Position numbers and translations under genes: made by a program. A stretch of 64,000 nt of DNA from positions 62,001 to 126,000 of the forward strand of contig NZ_SMMX01000008.1 of assembly GCF_004345005.1 (NCBI RefSeq), written 5' to 3'. The notes under the pieces were generated by a model. That model was not told where the DNA came from and did not search any database. It was given only the letters and a program-made list of their open reading frames with translations. Positions 53,924 to 63,505 of the stretch are shown here, piece by piece; position 1 is the first letter of the stretch; each line of letters opens with the position of its first letter. This DNA comes from Extibacter muris. Lineage in GTDB: Bacteria > Bacillota > Clostridia > Lachnospirales > Lachnospiraceae.

Positions 53924-54673
53924 ATGCTGGCAGAGGAACGTTACAACGAGATTCTTAGGCTTGTAAATGACAAAAAGACGGTTACGGTCCAGGAACTGAC
54001 AGAGCAGCTTGACACATCGGAATCGACCATAAGGAGAGACCTGACCGCGCTGCACCGGAAAGGCAGCCTTATCAAGGTGCACGGCGGGGCGACGGCAGTG
54101 AATCTGGAGCCGATGACGAAGGACGCGTCGCTGTCTGTAAGAAGAGACCTGAATATAGAGGAAAAGGTGGCGATTGCCAGGCATGCCGCCTCGCTCATGG
54201 AAAAAGATGACTTTGTCTATATGGACGCGGGGAGCAGCGTGGATCTGCTGATTGACCATATTGCAGAGCCGGATGCTGTATTTGTGACCAATGCCATAGG
54301 GCATGCGCAGAAGCTGCTGAAAAAAGGATGCAGGGTCTATCTCCTCGGGGGAGAGCTGAAAGAGACGACGGAAGCGATAGTCGGGGCGGAAGCTATAGAG
54401 AGCCTGAAGAAATACAACTTCACGAAGGGGTTTTTTGGGACGAACGGCGTGAGCAGGGACAAAGGCTTCACGACACCGGATATTACAGAGGCGCTTGTGA
54501 AGGAAAAAGCAGTATCGCAGTGCCGGAAAAGTTATATACTGTCAGATTCAAGCAAAATCAATCAGGTCTCGTCCGTAACATTTGCAGAATTCGACGGCTG
54601 TACGGTGGTGACGACAAGGCTGAATGACGATTCATACAGGTCATGCAGGAATGTAGTGGAGGTAGAAGGATGA
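53924..54673 (+). CDS. fruR: DeoR-family regulator of the fructose operon
   Basis: 249 aa. DeoR helix-turn-helix (VTVQELTEQLDTSESTIRRD) and sugar-phosphate sensor domain (FVYMDAGSSVDLLIDHIAEP, VYLLGGELKETTEAIVG). Members next to fruK and fruA respond to fructose 1-phosphate and repress the operon. TGGAGG fixes the start at ATG 53924. Its TGA overlaps the fruK ATG. Confidence 0.9.
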   Translation: MLAEERYNEILRLVNDKKTVTVQELTEQLDTSESTIRRDLTALHRKGSLIKVHGGATAVNLEPMTKDASLSVRRDLNIEEKVAIARHAASLMEKDDFVYMDAGSSVDLLIDHIAEPDAVFVTNAIGHAQKLLKKGCRVYLLGGELKETTEAIVGAEAIESLKKYNFTKGFFGTNGVSRDKGFTTPDITEALVKEKAVSQCRKSYILSDSSKINQVSSVTFAEFDGCTVVTTRLNDDSYRSCRNVVEVEG

Positions 54674-55590
54674 TTTATACGGTAACTTTCAACCCGTCGC
54701 TGGATTATGTAATCCAGACGGAGAAGCTTACCCCGGGTGAGATCAGCCGGACGGCAGGCGAGCATATCTATCCGGGCGGCAAAGGCAACAATGTCTCTGT
54801 CATGCTCTCGAATCTTGGGCGCAAGAGCAGGGCGCTTGGATTCGTAGCCGGCTTTACCGGGGATGCGCTGGAACAGATGCTGAACGACTGCGGATGCGAT
54901 ACAGATTTTATCAGGCTTGGGCAGGGGTTCACGAGAATCAACGTCAAGATCAATGACGGACAGGAAACAGAGATTAACGGACAGGGCCCTTCCATTACGG
55001 AAGAGGCGCTACAAGAGCTGTATGGGCGGCTGGACAGGTTGGAAGCAGACGACTTTCTTGTATTGGCAGGAAGCATTCCCGATACGATGCCGCCGGATAT
55101 CTATGAGAAGATTATGGCGAGGCTCGATGGACGTGGGATACACATCGCGGTAGACGCGACGAAGGAGCTTTTGCTGAACGTGCTGAAGTATCATCCATTT
55201 CTAATAAAGCCGAATAACCATGAACTGGGCGAGATGTTTGGCACAGTGCTGGAAACAGAGGAAGAGATGATACGGCATGCCGGTATGCTTCAGGAAAAAG
55301 GAGCCCGGAATGTGCTCGTTTCTATGGCGGGAGACGGAGCCATCCTCGTGACAGAGGATAAGACGATATGCAGGAGCCAGCCGCCCAAGGGCGAGGTCAA
55401 AAATTCCGTAGGTGCCGGAGATTCCATGGTAGCAGGGTTTCTCACCGGATGGCTGAACACGGGAATCTATGAAAAAGCCTTTAAGCTTGGCATTGCGGCG
55501 GGAAGCGCCACGGCCTTCACGAGCTGGCTGGCAGGCAAAGAAGAGATAGTGGAGCTGCTCGGGGAAGAACCGTCAGAGTATGGATTATAG
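54670..55590 (+). CDS. fruK: 1-phosphofructokinase
   Basis: 306 aa PfkB-family kinase. YTVTFNPSLDYVIQTEKLTP is the FruK/LacC start, followed by GGKGNNVSVMLSNLG, PNNHELGEMFG and the catalytic NSVGAGDSMVAGF. It converts fructose 1-phosphate, made by FruA, to fructose 1,6-bisphosphate. ATG 54670 overlaps the fruR stop (ATGA). Confidence 0.94.
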   Translation: MIYTVTFNPSLDYVIQTEKLTPGEISRTAGEHIYPGGKGNNVSVMLSNLGRKSRALGFVAGFTGDALEQMLNDCGCDTDFIRLGQGFTRINVKINDGQETEINGQGPSITEEALQELYGRLDRLEADDFLVLAGSIPDTMPPDIYEKIMARLDGRGIHIAVDATKELLLNVLKYHPFLIKPNNHELGEMFGTVLETEEEMIRHAGMLQEKGARNVLVSMAGDGAILVTEDKTICRSQPPKGEVKNSVGAGDSMVAGFLTGWLNTGIYEKAFKLGIAAGSATAFTSWLAGKEEIVELLGEEPSEYGL

Positions 55591-55604
55591 GAGGAATGTA
55601 TATC

Positions 55605-57533
55605 ATGAAAATCGTAGACTTGCTCAAAAAGGCAAGCATTGAACTGGATGGGGCCGTGAACACGAAGGAAGAGACTATCGGCCGGATGGTGGAACTCATG
55701 GCGGCAGGAGGCAATATCGCCGACTTAGATGCGTACAGGGCAGCTGTCTATAAAAGGGAAGAAGAAGGTACGACAGGTATCGGGGAAGGAATCGCCATAC
55801 CACATGCCAAGACGAATGCGGTCAAGGCCCCGGGGCTTGCTGCCATGGTGGTAAGAGACGGCGTGGATTATGATTCGCTGGACGCAGAACCGGTACACCT
55901 CATCTTCTTGATTGCGGCACCGGATACCGAAGACAATGTACATCTGGAGGTATTGAGCAGGCTGTCCATGCTTCTGATGGATGACAGCTTCCGGGAGCAT
56001 CTTAGGAAGGCAGGATCGGCAGATGAGTTCCTGGAAGTGATAGACAAGGCAGAGCGTGCCAAATTCCCGGAAGAGGAAGAAGCGGATAAGGAAGATAAGC
56101 CGGCCGAGGAGGGCTTCCGCATACTGGCAGTCACCGCGTGCCCGACCGGAATCGCCCATACGTATATGGCAGCGGAGAGCCTGGAGAACAAAGCGGCAGA
56201 GATGGGATATACGATCAAGGTAGAGACGAACGGATCAGGCGGAGATAAGAATGTTCTGACGGCTGACGAGATAGCCGCATGCGACTGCATCATCATCGCC
56301 GCGGACAAGGATGTCAAGATGGCACGGTTTGACGGTAAGCCGGTCCTTATGACTAAGGTGGCAAATGGCATCAGCAAAGCGGAACAGCTGATTACTGAAG
56401 CGGTCAGCGGCAATGTTCCTGTCTACCACAGCAGAGGCGGCGAGGAAGAGAGCATGTCCGATGACGGGGAGAGCCTCGGGCGCAAGATATATAAGAGCCT
56501 GATGAACGGCGTGTCCCACATGCTTCCGTTTGTCATCGGCGGCGGTATCCTGATTGCCTTATCCTTCCTCGTGGACGGAGCCAACGCCGGAGGGGCGGAC
56601 TTTGGTAAGGGAAGCCCGCTGGCGCTGTTCTTCAATACGGTCGGCAATACGGCATTCGGCATGATGTTCCCGATACTCGCAGGATATATTGCCATGGCCA
56701 TCGGTGACAGGCCGGCGCTCATGCCGGGTATCGTGGGCGGCCTTCTGGCCAAGGCAGGAACTTCCGTCATGCTGCCGGAAGAGGAATGGATTTCGTCAGG
56801 TTTCTTCGGAGCGCTCATCGCCGGTTTCGTGGCCGGATATCTCATGGTGCTCATCAAGAAGCTGCTTGGCAGGCTTCCGAAATCTCTGGAAGGTACGAAA
56901 CCGGTACTGCTGTTTCCCTTCCTAGGTATCCTGTTCATGGGCATCATCATGATCTTTATCGTGAATCCGCCGATAGGAGCGTTCAATACGTGGCTGAATG
57001 ACATGCTGGCAGGTATGGGAGAATCCAGTAAGATACTGCTCGGAGCAGTGCTTGGCGGCATGATGTCCATCGATTTCGGGGGACCGTTCAACAAGGCGGC
57101 CTATGTGTTTGGTACCGCGGCAATCGCGAGCGGCCAGATTGATATCATGGCGGCAGTTATGATAGGCGGGATGACGCCTCCGCTGGCAATCGCGCTTGCG
57201 ACGACATTTTTCAGGAACCGGTTCACGAAGAGCGAGAAGCAGACGACCATAACGAACTATATCATGGGGCTGTCTTTTATTACGGAAGGCGCGATACCGT
57301 TCGCGGCAGCGGACCCGCTTCGTATCATTCCTCCGTGCGTGCTTGGCTCCGCGGTGGCAGGAGCGCTATCGATGGCCTTCGGCTGTGGGTCCAGGGCACC
57401 TCATGGCGGCATCTTTGTCATCGGGATTATCGAAAATGCACCGATGTTCTTCCTGGCAATGGCAGCAGGCGCAGTAGTGTCCATGGCCGGAATCGTACTT
57501 TTGAAACGGCCGCTTCCGGAAGATAAACGGTAG
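55605..57533 (+). CDS. fruA: Fructose PTS enzyme IIABC
   Basis: 642 aa single-chain permease in the order IIA-IIB-IIC. IIA: active His67 in GIGEGIAIPHAKT. IIB: active Cys179 in AVTACPTGIAHTYMAAESLE. IIC from about residue 290: SHMLPFVIGGGILIALSFLV, then GGLLAKAGTSVMLP, SIDFGGPFNKAAYVFG, FITEGAIPFAAADPLR. It imports fructose as fructose 1-phosphate. I use ATG 55605, ten bases after GGAGG; ATG 55596 is too close to it. Confidence 0.95.
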   Translation: MKIVDLLKKASIELDGAVNTKEETIGRMVELMAAGGNIADLDAYRAAVYKREEEGTTGIGEGIAIPHAKTNAVKAPGLAAMVVRDGVDYDSLDAEPVHLIFLIAAPDTEDNVHLEVLSRLSMLLMDDSFREHLRKAGSADEFLEVIDKAERAKFPEEEEADKEDKPAEEGFRILAVTACPTGIAHTYMAAESLENKAAEMGYTIKVETNGSGGDKNVLTADEIAACDCIIIAADKDVKMARFDGKPVLMTKVANGISKAEQLITEAVSGNVPVYHSRGGEEESMSDDGESLGRKIYKSLMNGVSHMLPFVIGGGILIALSFLVDGANAGGADFGKGSPLALFFNTVGNTAFGMMFPILAGYIAMAIGDRPALMPGIVGGLLAKAGTSVMLPEEEWISSGFFGALIAGFVAGYLMVLIKKLLGRLPKSLEGTKPVLLFPFLGILFMGIIMIFIVNPPIGAFNTWLNDMLAGMGESSKILLGAVLGGMMSIDFGGPFNKAAYVFGTAAIASGQIDIMAAVMIGGMTPPLAIALATTFFRNRFTKSEKQTTITNYIMGLSFITEGAIPFAAADPLRIIPPCVLGSAVAGALSMAFGCGSRAPHGGIFVIGIIENAPMFFLAMAAGAVVSMAGIVLLKRPLPEDKR

Positions 57534-57610
57534 CGGCAGCAGGCGGCAAGGGTCCGTTATCTCTATGGAACCTGCCCGTATCATATTAATGAAGAGAAGG
57601 AGAGAAGATT

Positions 57611-57868
57611 ATGAAAGAATTCAGATATGTACTCACAGATAAAGAAGGAATCCACGCAAGGCCGGCAGGGCTGCTTGTCAAGAAGGCCAATGGATTCCAG
57701 TCTGAGATAAAGATTGGAAAAGGGGAGAAGAGCGCGGATGCCAAGAGGATCTTCGGCGTGATGGGGCTTGGTGCCAAGTGCGGCGAGGAAGTATTCATGA
57801 CGGCTGAAGGTGATGACGAAGAGAAGGCCGTCAGCGAGCTGGAAACATTTATGAAAGAAAACTTATAA
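57611..57868 (+). CDS. ptsH: HPr-like PTS carrier with Arg at position 46
   Basis: 85 aa, normal HPr length. The phosphocarrier His15 is in KEGIHARPAGLLVKKANG, so transfer from Enzyme I to IIA should work. The second, regulatory site is altered: where canonical HPr has Ser46 (K-S-I-M-G-V-M), this protein reads AKRIFGVMGLG with Arg46. HPr kinase would have no acceptor, so this HPr cannot act as CcpA co-repressor by the usual route. It sits between fruA and its own ptsI, as a fructose-dedicated pair. AGGAGAG precedes the ATG. Confidence 0.9.
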   Translation: MKEFRYVLTDKEGIHARPAGLLVKKANGFQSEIKIGKGEKSADAKRIFGVMGLGAKCGEEVFMTAEGDDEEKAVSELETFMKENL

Positions 57869-57895
57869 TCACTGCAAAAAAGGGAATGGTTCGAG

Positions 57896-59515
57896 ATGAT
57901 TACGTTAGAAGGTAAAAGTGTATACGGCGGTATCGCAATCGGTAAGATTGCATTTTATAAAAGAGATGAGATTACAATCAAGAGATGCCATGTGGAGGAT
58001 ACGGACCAGGAAGTGAAACGGTTCGAGGAGGCCAGGGCCAGAGCCTCCTTGGAGCTTCAGGAACTGCATGACAAGGCGATGGAAGATGTGGGCGAGGCGA
58101 ACGCCATGATCTTCGAGATACATCAGATGATGCTTGAGGACCTGGATTATGTAGAGTCCGTCGTCAATATAATTACGACCCAGGAAGTGAACGCCGAATA
58201 CGCCATCGGTACTACGGCCGACAATTTCGCGGCTATGTTCCAGGCCATGGATGACGCGTATATGCAGGGACGCGCTGCTGACGTCAAAGACGTGTCCGAA
58301 CGGCTTCTCCGTGTACTGTGTGAGAGCGATGGAAGCCCGATGGCGATTGACGGGCCGGTCATCATCGCTGCAGACGATCTCGTCCCAAGCGAGACGGTAC
58401 AGCTGGACAAGGATAAGGTGCTGTCGTTTGTGACGATGTATGGATCGTCCAATTCCCATACGGCGATTCTCGCAAGGACGATGAATATTCCGGCAGTCAT
58501 CGGTGCGGGGGAAGGCCTCCGGCAGGAGTATGACGGCAAGATTGCGGCTGTAGACGGCTTTGAAGGCAGGATATACATCGAGCCCGATGCGCCGACGATG
58601 GAACGGATGAAGAAGAAGCAGCAGGAAGATATGGCACAGAAAGAACTTCTGCAGCAGCTGAAAGGGAAAGATAATATCACTGCGGGAGGGCAGAAGATAA
58701 ACGTATATGCCAATATAGGCAATATGGCCGACGTCGGGGCTGTACTTAAGAATGACGCAGGCGGTATCGGACTGTTCCGAAGCGAGTTCCTCTATCTGGA
58801 GAGCAGCACGTACCCGACGGAGGAACAGCAGTTTGGAGTATATAAGACGGTAGCAGAGAATATGGCGGGAAGGAAAGTGATCATCCGGACGCTTGATATC
58901 GGCGCAGACAAGCAGGCAGAGTATTTCGGTCTTGGCAAGGAGGAGAATCCCGCGCTCGGATACCGTGCCATACGCATCTGCCTCACACAGACCGACATCT
59001 TCAAGACGCAGCTCAGGGCGTTGTACCGGGCTTCTGCCTTCGGTCAGATAGCCATCATGTTTCCGATGATCATCTCGGTGGCCGAGGTAAGGAAGATCAA
59101 AGAAATCATCGAAGAAGTGAAAGCGGAACTCCGGGCGGGAGGCATCAGCTTCCGGGAAGACGTGGAGATAGGAATCATGATCGAGACGCCGGCCGCTGTC
59201 ATGGTCAGCCGTGAACTGGCAAAAGAGGTCGATTTCTTCAGCGTCGGAACGAACGACCTGACCCAGTATACGCTGGCGATCGACAGGCAGAATGAGAAGC
59301 TGGATGACTTCTATGACGCCCATCATCCGGCTGTACTCGCCATGATTCAGATGGCGGCAAAGAGCGCGCACGCAGAGGGCATATGGATCGGCATATGCGG
59401 AGAGCTGGCGGCAGACCTGTCGCTGACCGGTACCTTCCTGTCCATGGGAATTGATGAACTGTCGGTATCCCCCGGCATGGTGCTTCCGCTCAGAAAAAGA
59501 ATCCGGGAGTCATAA
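57896..59515 (+). CDS. ptsI: PTS Enzyme I, second copy (fructose operon)
   Basis: 539 aa, clearly paralogous to the Enzyme I at 51332 with the same architecture and the same His188 (YGSSNSHTAILARTMNIP). Other blocks: GGIGLFRSEFLYLES, LDIGADKQAEYFGLG, IGIMIETPAAVMVSRELA and GICGELAADLSLT. With the neighbouring HPr it makes the fructose operon self-sufficient in PTS carriers. It begins 27 bases after ptsH and ends in a strong terminator. Confidence 0.94.
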   Translation: MITLEGKSVYGGIAIGKIAFYKRDEITIKRCHVEDTDQEVKRFEEARARASLELQELHDKAMEDVGEANAMIFEIHQMMLEDLDYVESVVNIITTQEVNAEYAIGTTADNFAAMFQAMDDAYMQGRAADVKDVSERLLRVLCESDGSPMAIDGPVIIAADDLVPSETVQLDKDKVLSFVTMYGSSNSHTAILARTMNIPAVIGAGEGLRQEYDGKIAAVDGFEGRIYIEPDAPTMERMKKKQQEDMAQKELLQQLKGKDNITAGGQKINVYANIGNMADVGAVLKNDAGGIGLFRSEFLYLESSTYPTEEQQFGVYKTVAENMAGRKVIIRTLDIGADKQAEYFGLGKEENPALGYRAIRICLTQTDIFKTQLRALYRASAFGQIAIMFPMIISVAEVRKIKEIIEEVKAELRAGGISFREDVEIGIMIETPAAVMVSRELAKEVDFFSVGTNDLTQYTLAIDRQNEKLDDFYDAHHPAVLAMIQMAAKSAHAEGIWIGICGELAADLSLTGTFLSMGIDELSVSPGMVLPLRKRIRES

Positions 59516-59523
59516 AATTTTAG

Positions 59524-59555
59524 CAGACCCGTTTACATTACGGGTCTGTTTTGTT
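59524..59555 (+). terminator. Terminator of the fructose operon
   Basis: CAGACCCGT (59524-59532) pairs perfectly with ACGGGTCTG (59540-59548) around a 7-base loop, followed by TTTTGTT. Confidence 0.9.
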
Positions 59556-59621
59556 ACACTGAAATATGTTATACTATTTACGTAGGAAAGAGAGAACAAA
59601 TTCTACAAAGGAGGGAATTAA

Positions 59622-61004
59622 ATGTTAGAAAAGCTATTCAAACTCAGTGATAACGGTACAGATGTGAAGACAGAGATTCTGGCCGGCATCACGACATTCA
59701 TGACGATGGCGTATATTCTGGCTGTCAATCCGAGCATCCTGTCCGCAACCGGCATGGATTCCGGAGCAATCTTTACTGCAACCGCCCTTGCCGCTCTCGT
59801 TGGAACGCTGCTTATGGCAATCTGCGCCAACTATCCGTTTGCGCTTGCACCAGGCATGGGGCTGAACGCATATTTTGCGTACACGGTCGTACTGGGAATG
59901 GGCTATAAGTGGGAGGTAGCGCTTACCGCAGTGTTCGTGGAAGGTATCATCTTTATCATCCTTTCCCTTACGAATGTGCGTGAAGCTATCTTCAACGCGA
60001 TTCCGAAGAACCTGAAGGCAGCAGTGAGCGTTGGTATCGGCCTCTTCATCGCCTTTATCGGCCTACAGAATGCCAATGTAGTCACGGGAGGCTCTACGCT
60101 GCTCCAGCTGTTCACGTTAGACGGATACAATGCGGCCAAAGGAGTGGAGGCATCCTTTAGTGATGTGGGTATCACCGTACTTCTGGCGGTCATCGGCATC
60201 ATCATCACCGGCATACTTGTCATCAAGAACATCAAGGGCAATATTCTGTGGGGTATCCTTATCACTTGGGTGCTCGGCATTATCTGCCAGTTTGCCGGCC
60301 TCTATGTACCGAACCCGGAACTTGGATTTTACGGGCTGCTCCCGGATTTCAGCGGAGGCCTGTCCATACCAAGCCTGGCACCGGTATTTATGAAGCTGGA
60401 TTTTTCGGGAATCTTTTCCGCAAACTTTATTGTAGTCATATTTGCATTCCTGTTTGTGGACATGTTTGATACGATTGGTACCTTGATTGGCGTATCCTCC
60501 AAAGCAAACATGCTCAATGAAGAAGGTAAACTTCCCCACATCAAGGGCGCGCTTCTGGCAGATGCCATCGCGACTACAGCAGGTGCGGTACTGGGAACGA
60601 CGACAACTACTACATATGTGGAGAGTGCTTCCGGCGTATCAGAGGGAGGAAGGACAGGACTTACGGCGGTAACCACGGCAATCCTATTCGGGCTTGCTCT
60701 GTTCCTGTCACCAATCTTCCTGGCTATCCCTTCATTTGCCACTGCTCCGGCTCTTGTAGTCGTAGGCTTCTATATGCTGACGAACGTAGTAAATATCGAC
60801 TTTGAAGATTATGCAGAGTCGATTCCATGTTATATCTGTATATTGGCGATGCCGTTCTTCTACAGCATATCCGAAGGTATCTCCATGGGAGTCATCTCTT
60901 TTGTAGCGCTGAATCTGCTCACAGGAAAGGCGAAGGAAAAGAAGATCAGTCTGCTCATGTACATATTGGCCATATTGTTCATTCTAAAATACATATTCCT
61001 GTAA
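59622..61004 (+). CDS. NCS2-type purine permease (AzgA/PbuG family)
   Basis: 460 aa, about 12 membrane segments. Family blocks: TEILAGITTFMTMAYILAVN, GMGLNAYFAYTVVLGMGYKW, FLFVDMFDTIGTLIGVSSKA, and TTTTTYVESASGVSEGGRTG. AzgA/PbuG proteins take up adenine, guanine or hypoxanthine with protons. Preceded by AAAGGAGG; TATACT at 59570-59575 is a possible -10. Next comes a terminator, and further on a xanthine permease, so purine uptake is a local theme. Confidence 0.9.
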   Translation: MLEKLFKLSDNGTDVKTEILAGITTFMTMAYILAVNPSILSATGMDSGAIFTATALAALVGTLLMAICANYPFALAPGMGLNAYFAYTVVLGMGYKWEVALTAVFVEGIIFIILSLTNVREAIFNAIPKNLKAAVSVGIGLFIAFIGLQNANVVTGGSTLLQLFTLDGYNAAKGVEASFSDVGITVLLAVIGIIITGILVIKNIKGNILWGILITWVLGIICQFAGLYVPNPELGFYGLLPDFSGGLSIPSLAPVFMKLDFSGIFSANFIVVIFAFLFVDMFDTIGTLIGVSSKANMLNEEGKLPHIKGALLADAIATTAGAVLGTTTTTTYVESASGVSEGGRTGLTAVTTAILFGLALFLSPIFLAIPSFATAPALVVVGFYMLTNVVNIDFEDYAESIPCYICILAMPFFYSISEGISMGVISFVALNLLTGKAKEKKISLLMYILAILFILKYIFL

Positions 61005-61021
61005 TGGGCTTTGCATGCAGG

Positions 61022-61064
61022 AAGAGCCGGAATCAGTCCGATAAGACCGATTCCGGCTCTTTTC
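61022..61064 (+). terminator. Terminator after the purine permease
   Basis: AAGAGCCGGAATC (61022-61034) pairs perfectly with GATTCCGGCTCTT (61049-61061), followed by TTC. On the minus strand it would also lie downstream of the antiporter remnant at 61110. Confidence 0.85.
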
Positions 61065-61109
61065 TATTCTATAGGAAGTTCCTTCGGAACATATGCCCTA
61101 TGCAGAAAA

Positions 61110-61779
61110 CTACGCCCTGCCCTCAGCCCTTTTCACGGGACGCCCGCCGTCTCCTTCATACGTCCGCCCCCATCCGGTAATCACGGAGAAGAGCAATACG
61201 ATGAACAGGGAGAAGCAGTAGAACATGAAGCCGCCCACCTGGGTGACAGACAATGCTTCGGCGTATTCATATCCTGCCGTGAGGGAGGAGCCGATGAATA
61301 CGAAGACGCTCAGGAAAGGGACGGCAAGGACGATAGAATTGGCGAAACCGTCCAAGAGGTTGGCACGGCGGTACGGATGCAGGCCGACACGTTTCCCAAT
61401 CTCATTCTGGATCTTTCCGAAGGTCGCCATGGAGGCGCTCGTCACGCCGCCGAAGAACATCGTGGTGACCGAGATGCCGAGCATCATGGCAAGCTCAGCG
61501 CCGCAGGCGCTTCTGCCGAGCCTGCTTCCAAGAATCATGTCTGTAATCTTTTCCAGCGCCCCGGCCGCCGTAAGTACGCCCATGATGCCGTACACGGATA
61601 TTACGAGGGTTATGGTGGCAATCATACCATTGATGCCATCCGTGAGGAATCCGGCGGGAGCACCGTCTTTGACAGAAAGGATGCTGTCCGGGGTGAGAAG
61701 ACGGAAAGCCAGCCCGATTATCGTTCCAAGGATCAGCCCCACTGTAATTGCCTTCAGGAAACGCAGCTGCGCATGCAAT
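61110..61779 (-). pseudogene. 5'-truncated Na+/H+ antiporter (NhaC family)
   Basis: About 223 codons, roughly half the usual 430-460. Visible blocks: FLKAITVGLILGTIIGLAFR, ATITLVISVYGIMGVLTAAG, MLGISVTTMFFGGVTSASMA, then IQNEIGKRVGLHPYRRANLL and DGFANSIVLAVPFLSVFVFI. These are the C-terminal membrane segments of NhaC-type antiporters. The coding frame emerges straight from the T run of the T-box terminator with no ribosome site or start; the first half, including half of the transport core, is gone. The frame is open through the leader only by chance. Some NhaC relatives (YheL) under T-box control are thought to move aromatic amino acids. Confidence 0.7.
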
Positions 61780-62050
61780 AAAAAAAGTCCTTGAAAACAA
61801 TTGTTTTCAAGGACAGGCTGAACTCCTGCGGTACCACCTTGTTTGGTATGGACATACCCTCTCAGCAGGATGCATGACAACATCCCCGGCCCTATAACGC
61901 AGGCCTCTGCGTCTCGGCTACTTGAAATACGTTCACCTTGCCCTCTGAGGCCCACTTGCTGTCACTGGCGTCTGTCCGGCTTGCACCGTCCCGGATTCGC
62001 TGAAGACTGTTTGGCAGCATAACTTCCTCATCTTCGGTTTCTGATTTTTG
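61780..62050 (-). promoter_or_regulatory. T-box leader (candidate Trp specifier)
   Basis: On the minus strand the T-box AGGTGGTACCGC lies at 61839-61828, and a 14-bp terminator stem GTCCTTGAAAACAA/TTGTTTTCAAGGAC (61787-61814) ends in seven T. Stem I is formed by GAGG (62029-62026) with CCTC, and GCTG with CAGC inside it, with GGTGCAAGCC near the tip. The 3' strand of the specifier loop reads AAGTGGG, which offers TGG (Trp) followed by a purine; GTG (Val) is an alternative. Uncharged tRNA would favour the antiterminator. A consensus promoter precedes it. The gene it should control is truncated. Confidence 0.85.
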
Positions 62051-62053
62051 TGT

Positions 62054-62082
62054 ATTATAATACTGAAAGCCCAAGTTGTCAA
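62054..62082 (-). promoter_or_regulatory. Consensus promoter of the T-box unit
   Basis: On the minus strand TTGACA (62082-62077), 17 bases, TATAAT (62059-62054). Perfect match on both boxes. The promoter of dsdA must lie in the same 85-base divergent gap, where TAAAAT and TATAAAAT near 62133-62147 are candidates. Confidence 0.8.
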
Positions 62083-62167
62083 ACAGTTATAATACGTATC
62101 TGTCATGATAGTAATAATTATGCAGTTGTGTTAAAATGTATAAAATAAGTGGAGGAGGATGTGCCTT

Positions 62168-63484
62168 ATGGATAAGAAGTTTATGGAGATTCCTGTTGTA
62201 AAAAAGATTGCGGCAGCAGAAGAGGCTGCATGGGTCAATCCCGGTCTCAGGCCCTATGGGGAGGTAAGCCTGGAAGTGACGATGGAAGATATCGAAGACG
62301 CGGAGGACAGACTTGCCCGTTTCGCCCCGTTCATCGTGAAATGCTTTCCAGAGACCGCTGACCGGGGCGGGCTCATCGAGTCCTCGCTGACTCCGGTGCC
62401 GAAGATGCAGGCGTATCTGGACAAGGCTTATGGAAGCGGCATCCGGGGACGCCTGATGGTAAAGCAGGACAGCCATCTCGCGATTGCCGGTTCCGTAAAG
62501 GCGAGAGGCGGCATCTATGAAGTGCTGAAGCACACGGAGGATCTGGCGCTGGAAGCAGGTCTGATAACGATAGGGGATGACTACTCCGTCCTTGCGTCTG
62601 AAGCGTGCAGGAAATTCTTCAGACAGTATACGATACAGGTCGGTTCCACAGGAAACCTGGGCCTAAGCATCGGCATCGCCAGCGCGGCCGTCGGATATGA
62701 AGTCATCGTCCACATGTCCGCGGATGCGAGGCAGTGGAAGAAGGACATGCTCAGAAGCCATGGGGTCAAAGTAGTCGAATATGCATCCGATTACAGCGAG
62801 GCGGTAAAGAACGGCAGGAGGGAGTCAGACGCCGATCCGAAGAGCTACTTTATCGATGACGAGAATTCAAAGAATCTGTTTATGGGCTACGCGGTGGCTG
62901 CAAAGCGACTCAGAAGCCAGCTTGAAGAGCTGGACGTCAAGGTAGATGAAGCCCATCCTCTGTTCGTCTACATCCCGTGCGGTGTCGGCGGAGCTCCGGG
63001 CGGGGTTACGTTCGGGCTCAAGGAACTGTGGGGGGACAATGTACACTGCTTCTTCGTAGAGCCGGTACAGGCCCCGTGCATGCTGCTCGGCATGGCTACA
63101 GGGCTGCACAACGACATCTCTGTACAGGATGTCGGACTGACCGGCCTGACTCATGCAGACGGGCTGGCCGTAGGGCGTCCGTCAGGTTTTGTGGGCAAGG
63201 TGATGGAACCGCTCCTAAGCGGGGAATTTACATTGAAAGACAAGTGGCTGTACGAGTACATGCGTAATCTTCTTGAGACGGAGGACATCTTCCTGGAGCC
63301 GAGCGCATGTGCGGCGTTTGATGGACCCGCGAGACTGCTTAAGTATGAGGAGACACGCGCCTATATCCGGGAACATGGGCTGGAAGATAAGATGAAAGAC
63401 GCGGTACATATCGCATGGGCCACAGGGGGCAGGCTCGTGCCGGAAGACGTCCGGGAGGAATACAAGAAGACCTGTCTGGATTGA
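62168..63484 (+). CDS. dsdA: D-serine ammonia-lyase (D-serine dehydratase)
   Basis: 438 aa PLP fold type II enzyme converting D-serine to pyruvate and ammonia. Blocks: [20 protein letters not shown], the PLP lysine in [18 protein letters not shown], the phosphate loop [12 protein letters not shown], and [23 protein letters not shown] at 62151-62158 sets the start at ATG 62168; the ATG at 62159 directly abuts it. No DsdC-type regulator is nearby. Likely role: use or detoxification of D-serine in a gut setting. Confidence 0.92.
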   Translation: MDKKFMEIPVVKKIAAAEEAAWVNPGLRPYGEVSLEVTMEDIEDAEDRLARFAPFIVKCFPETADRGGLIESSLTPVPKMQAYLDKAYGSGIRGRLMVKQDSHLAIAGSVKARGGIYEVLKHTEDLALEAGLITIGDDYSVLASEACRKFFRQYTIQVGSTGNLGLSIGIASAAVGYEVIVHMSADARQWKKDMLRSHGVKVVEYASDYSEAVKNGRRESDADPKSYFIDDENSKNLFMGYAVAAKRLRSQLEELDVKVDEAHPLFVYIPCGVGGAPGGVTFGLKELWGDNVHCFFVEPVQAPCMLLGMATGLHNDISVQDVGLTGLTHADGLAVGRPSGFVGKVMEPLLSGEFTLKDKWLYEYMRNLLETEDIFLEPSACAAFDGPARLLKYEETRAYIREHGLEDKMKDAVHIAWATGGRLVPEDVREEYKKTCLD

Positions 63485-63505
63485 GATTGAGTATAAAAGG
63501 TAGCT

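Noticed and set aside
57905-59371. 488-codon open frame on the minus strand
   Set aside because: Exact antisense of the second ptsI, which has all Enzyme I motifs.
61011-61781. 256-codon plus-strand frame
   Set aside because: Antisense of the NhaC-type remnant, charged low-complexity translation, and it begins inside the permease terminator region.
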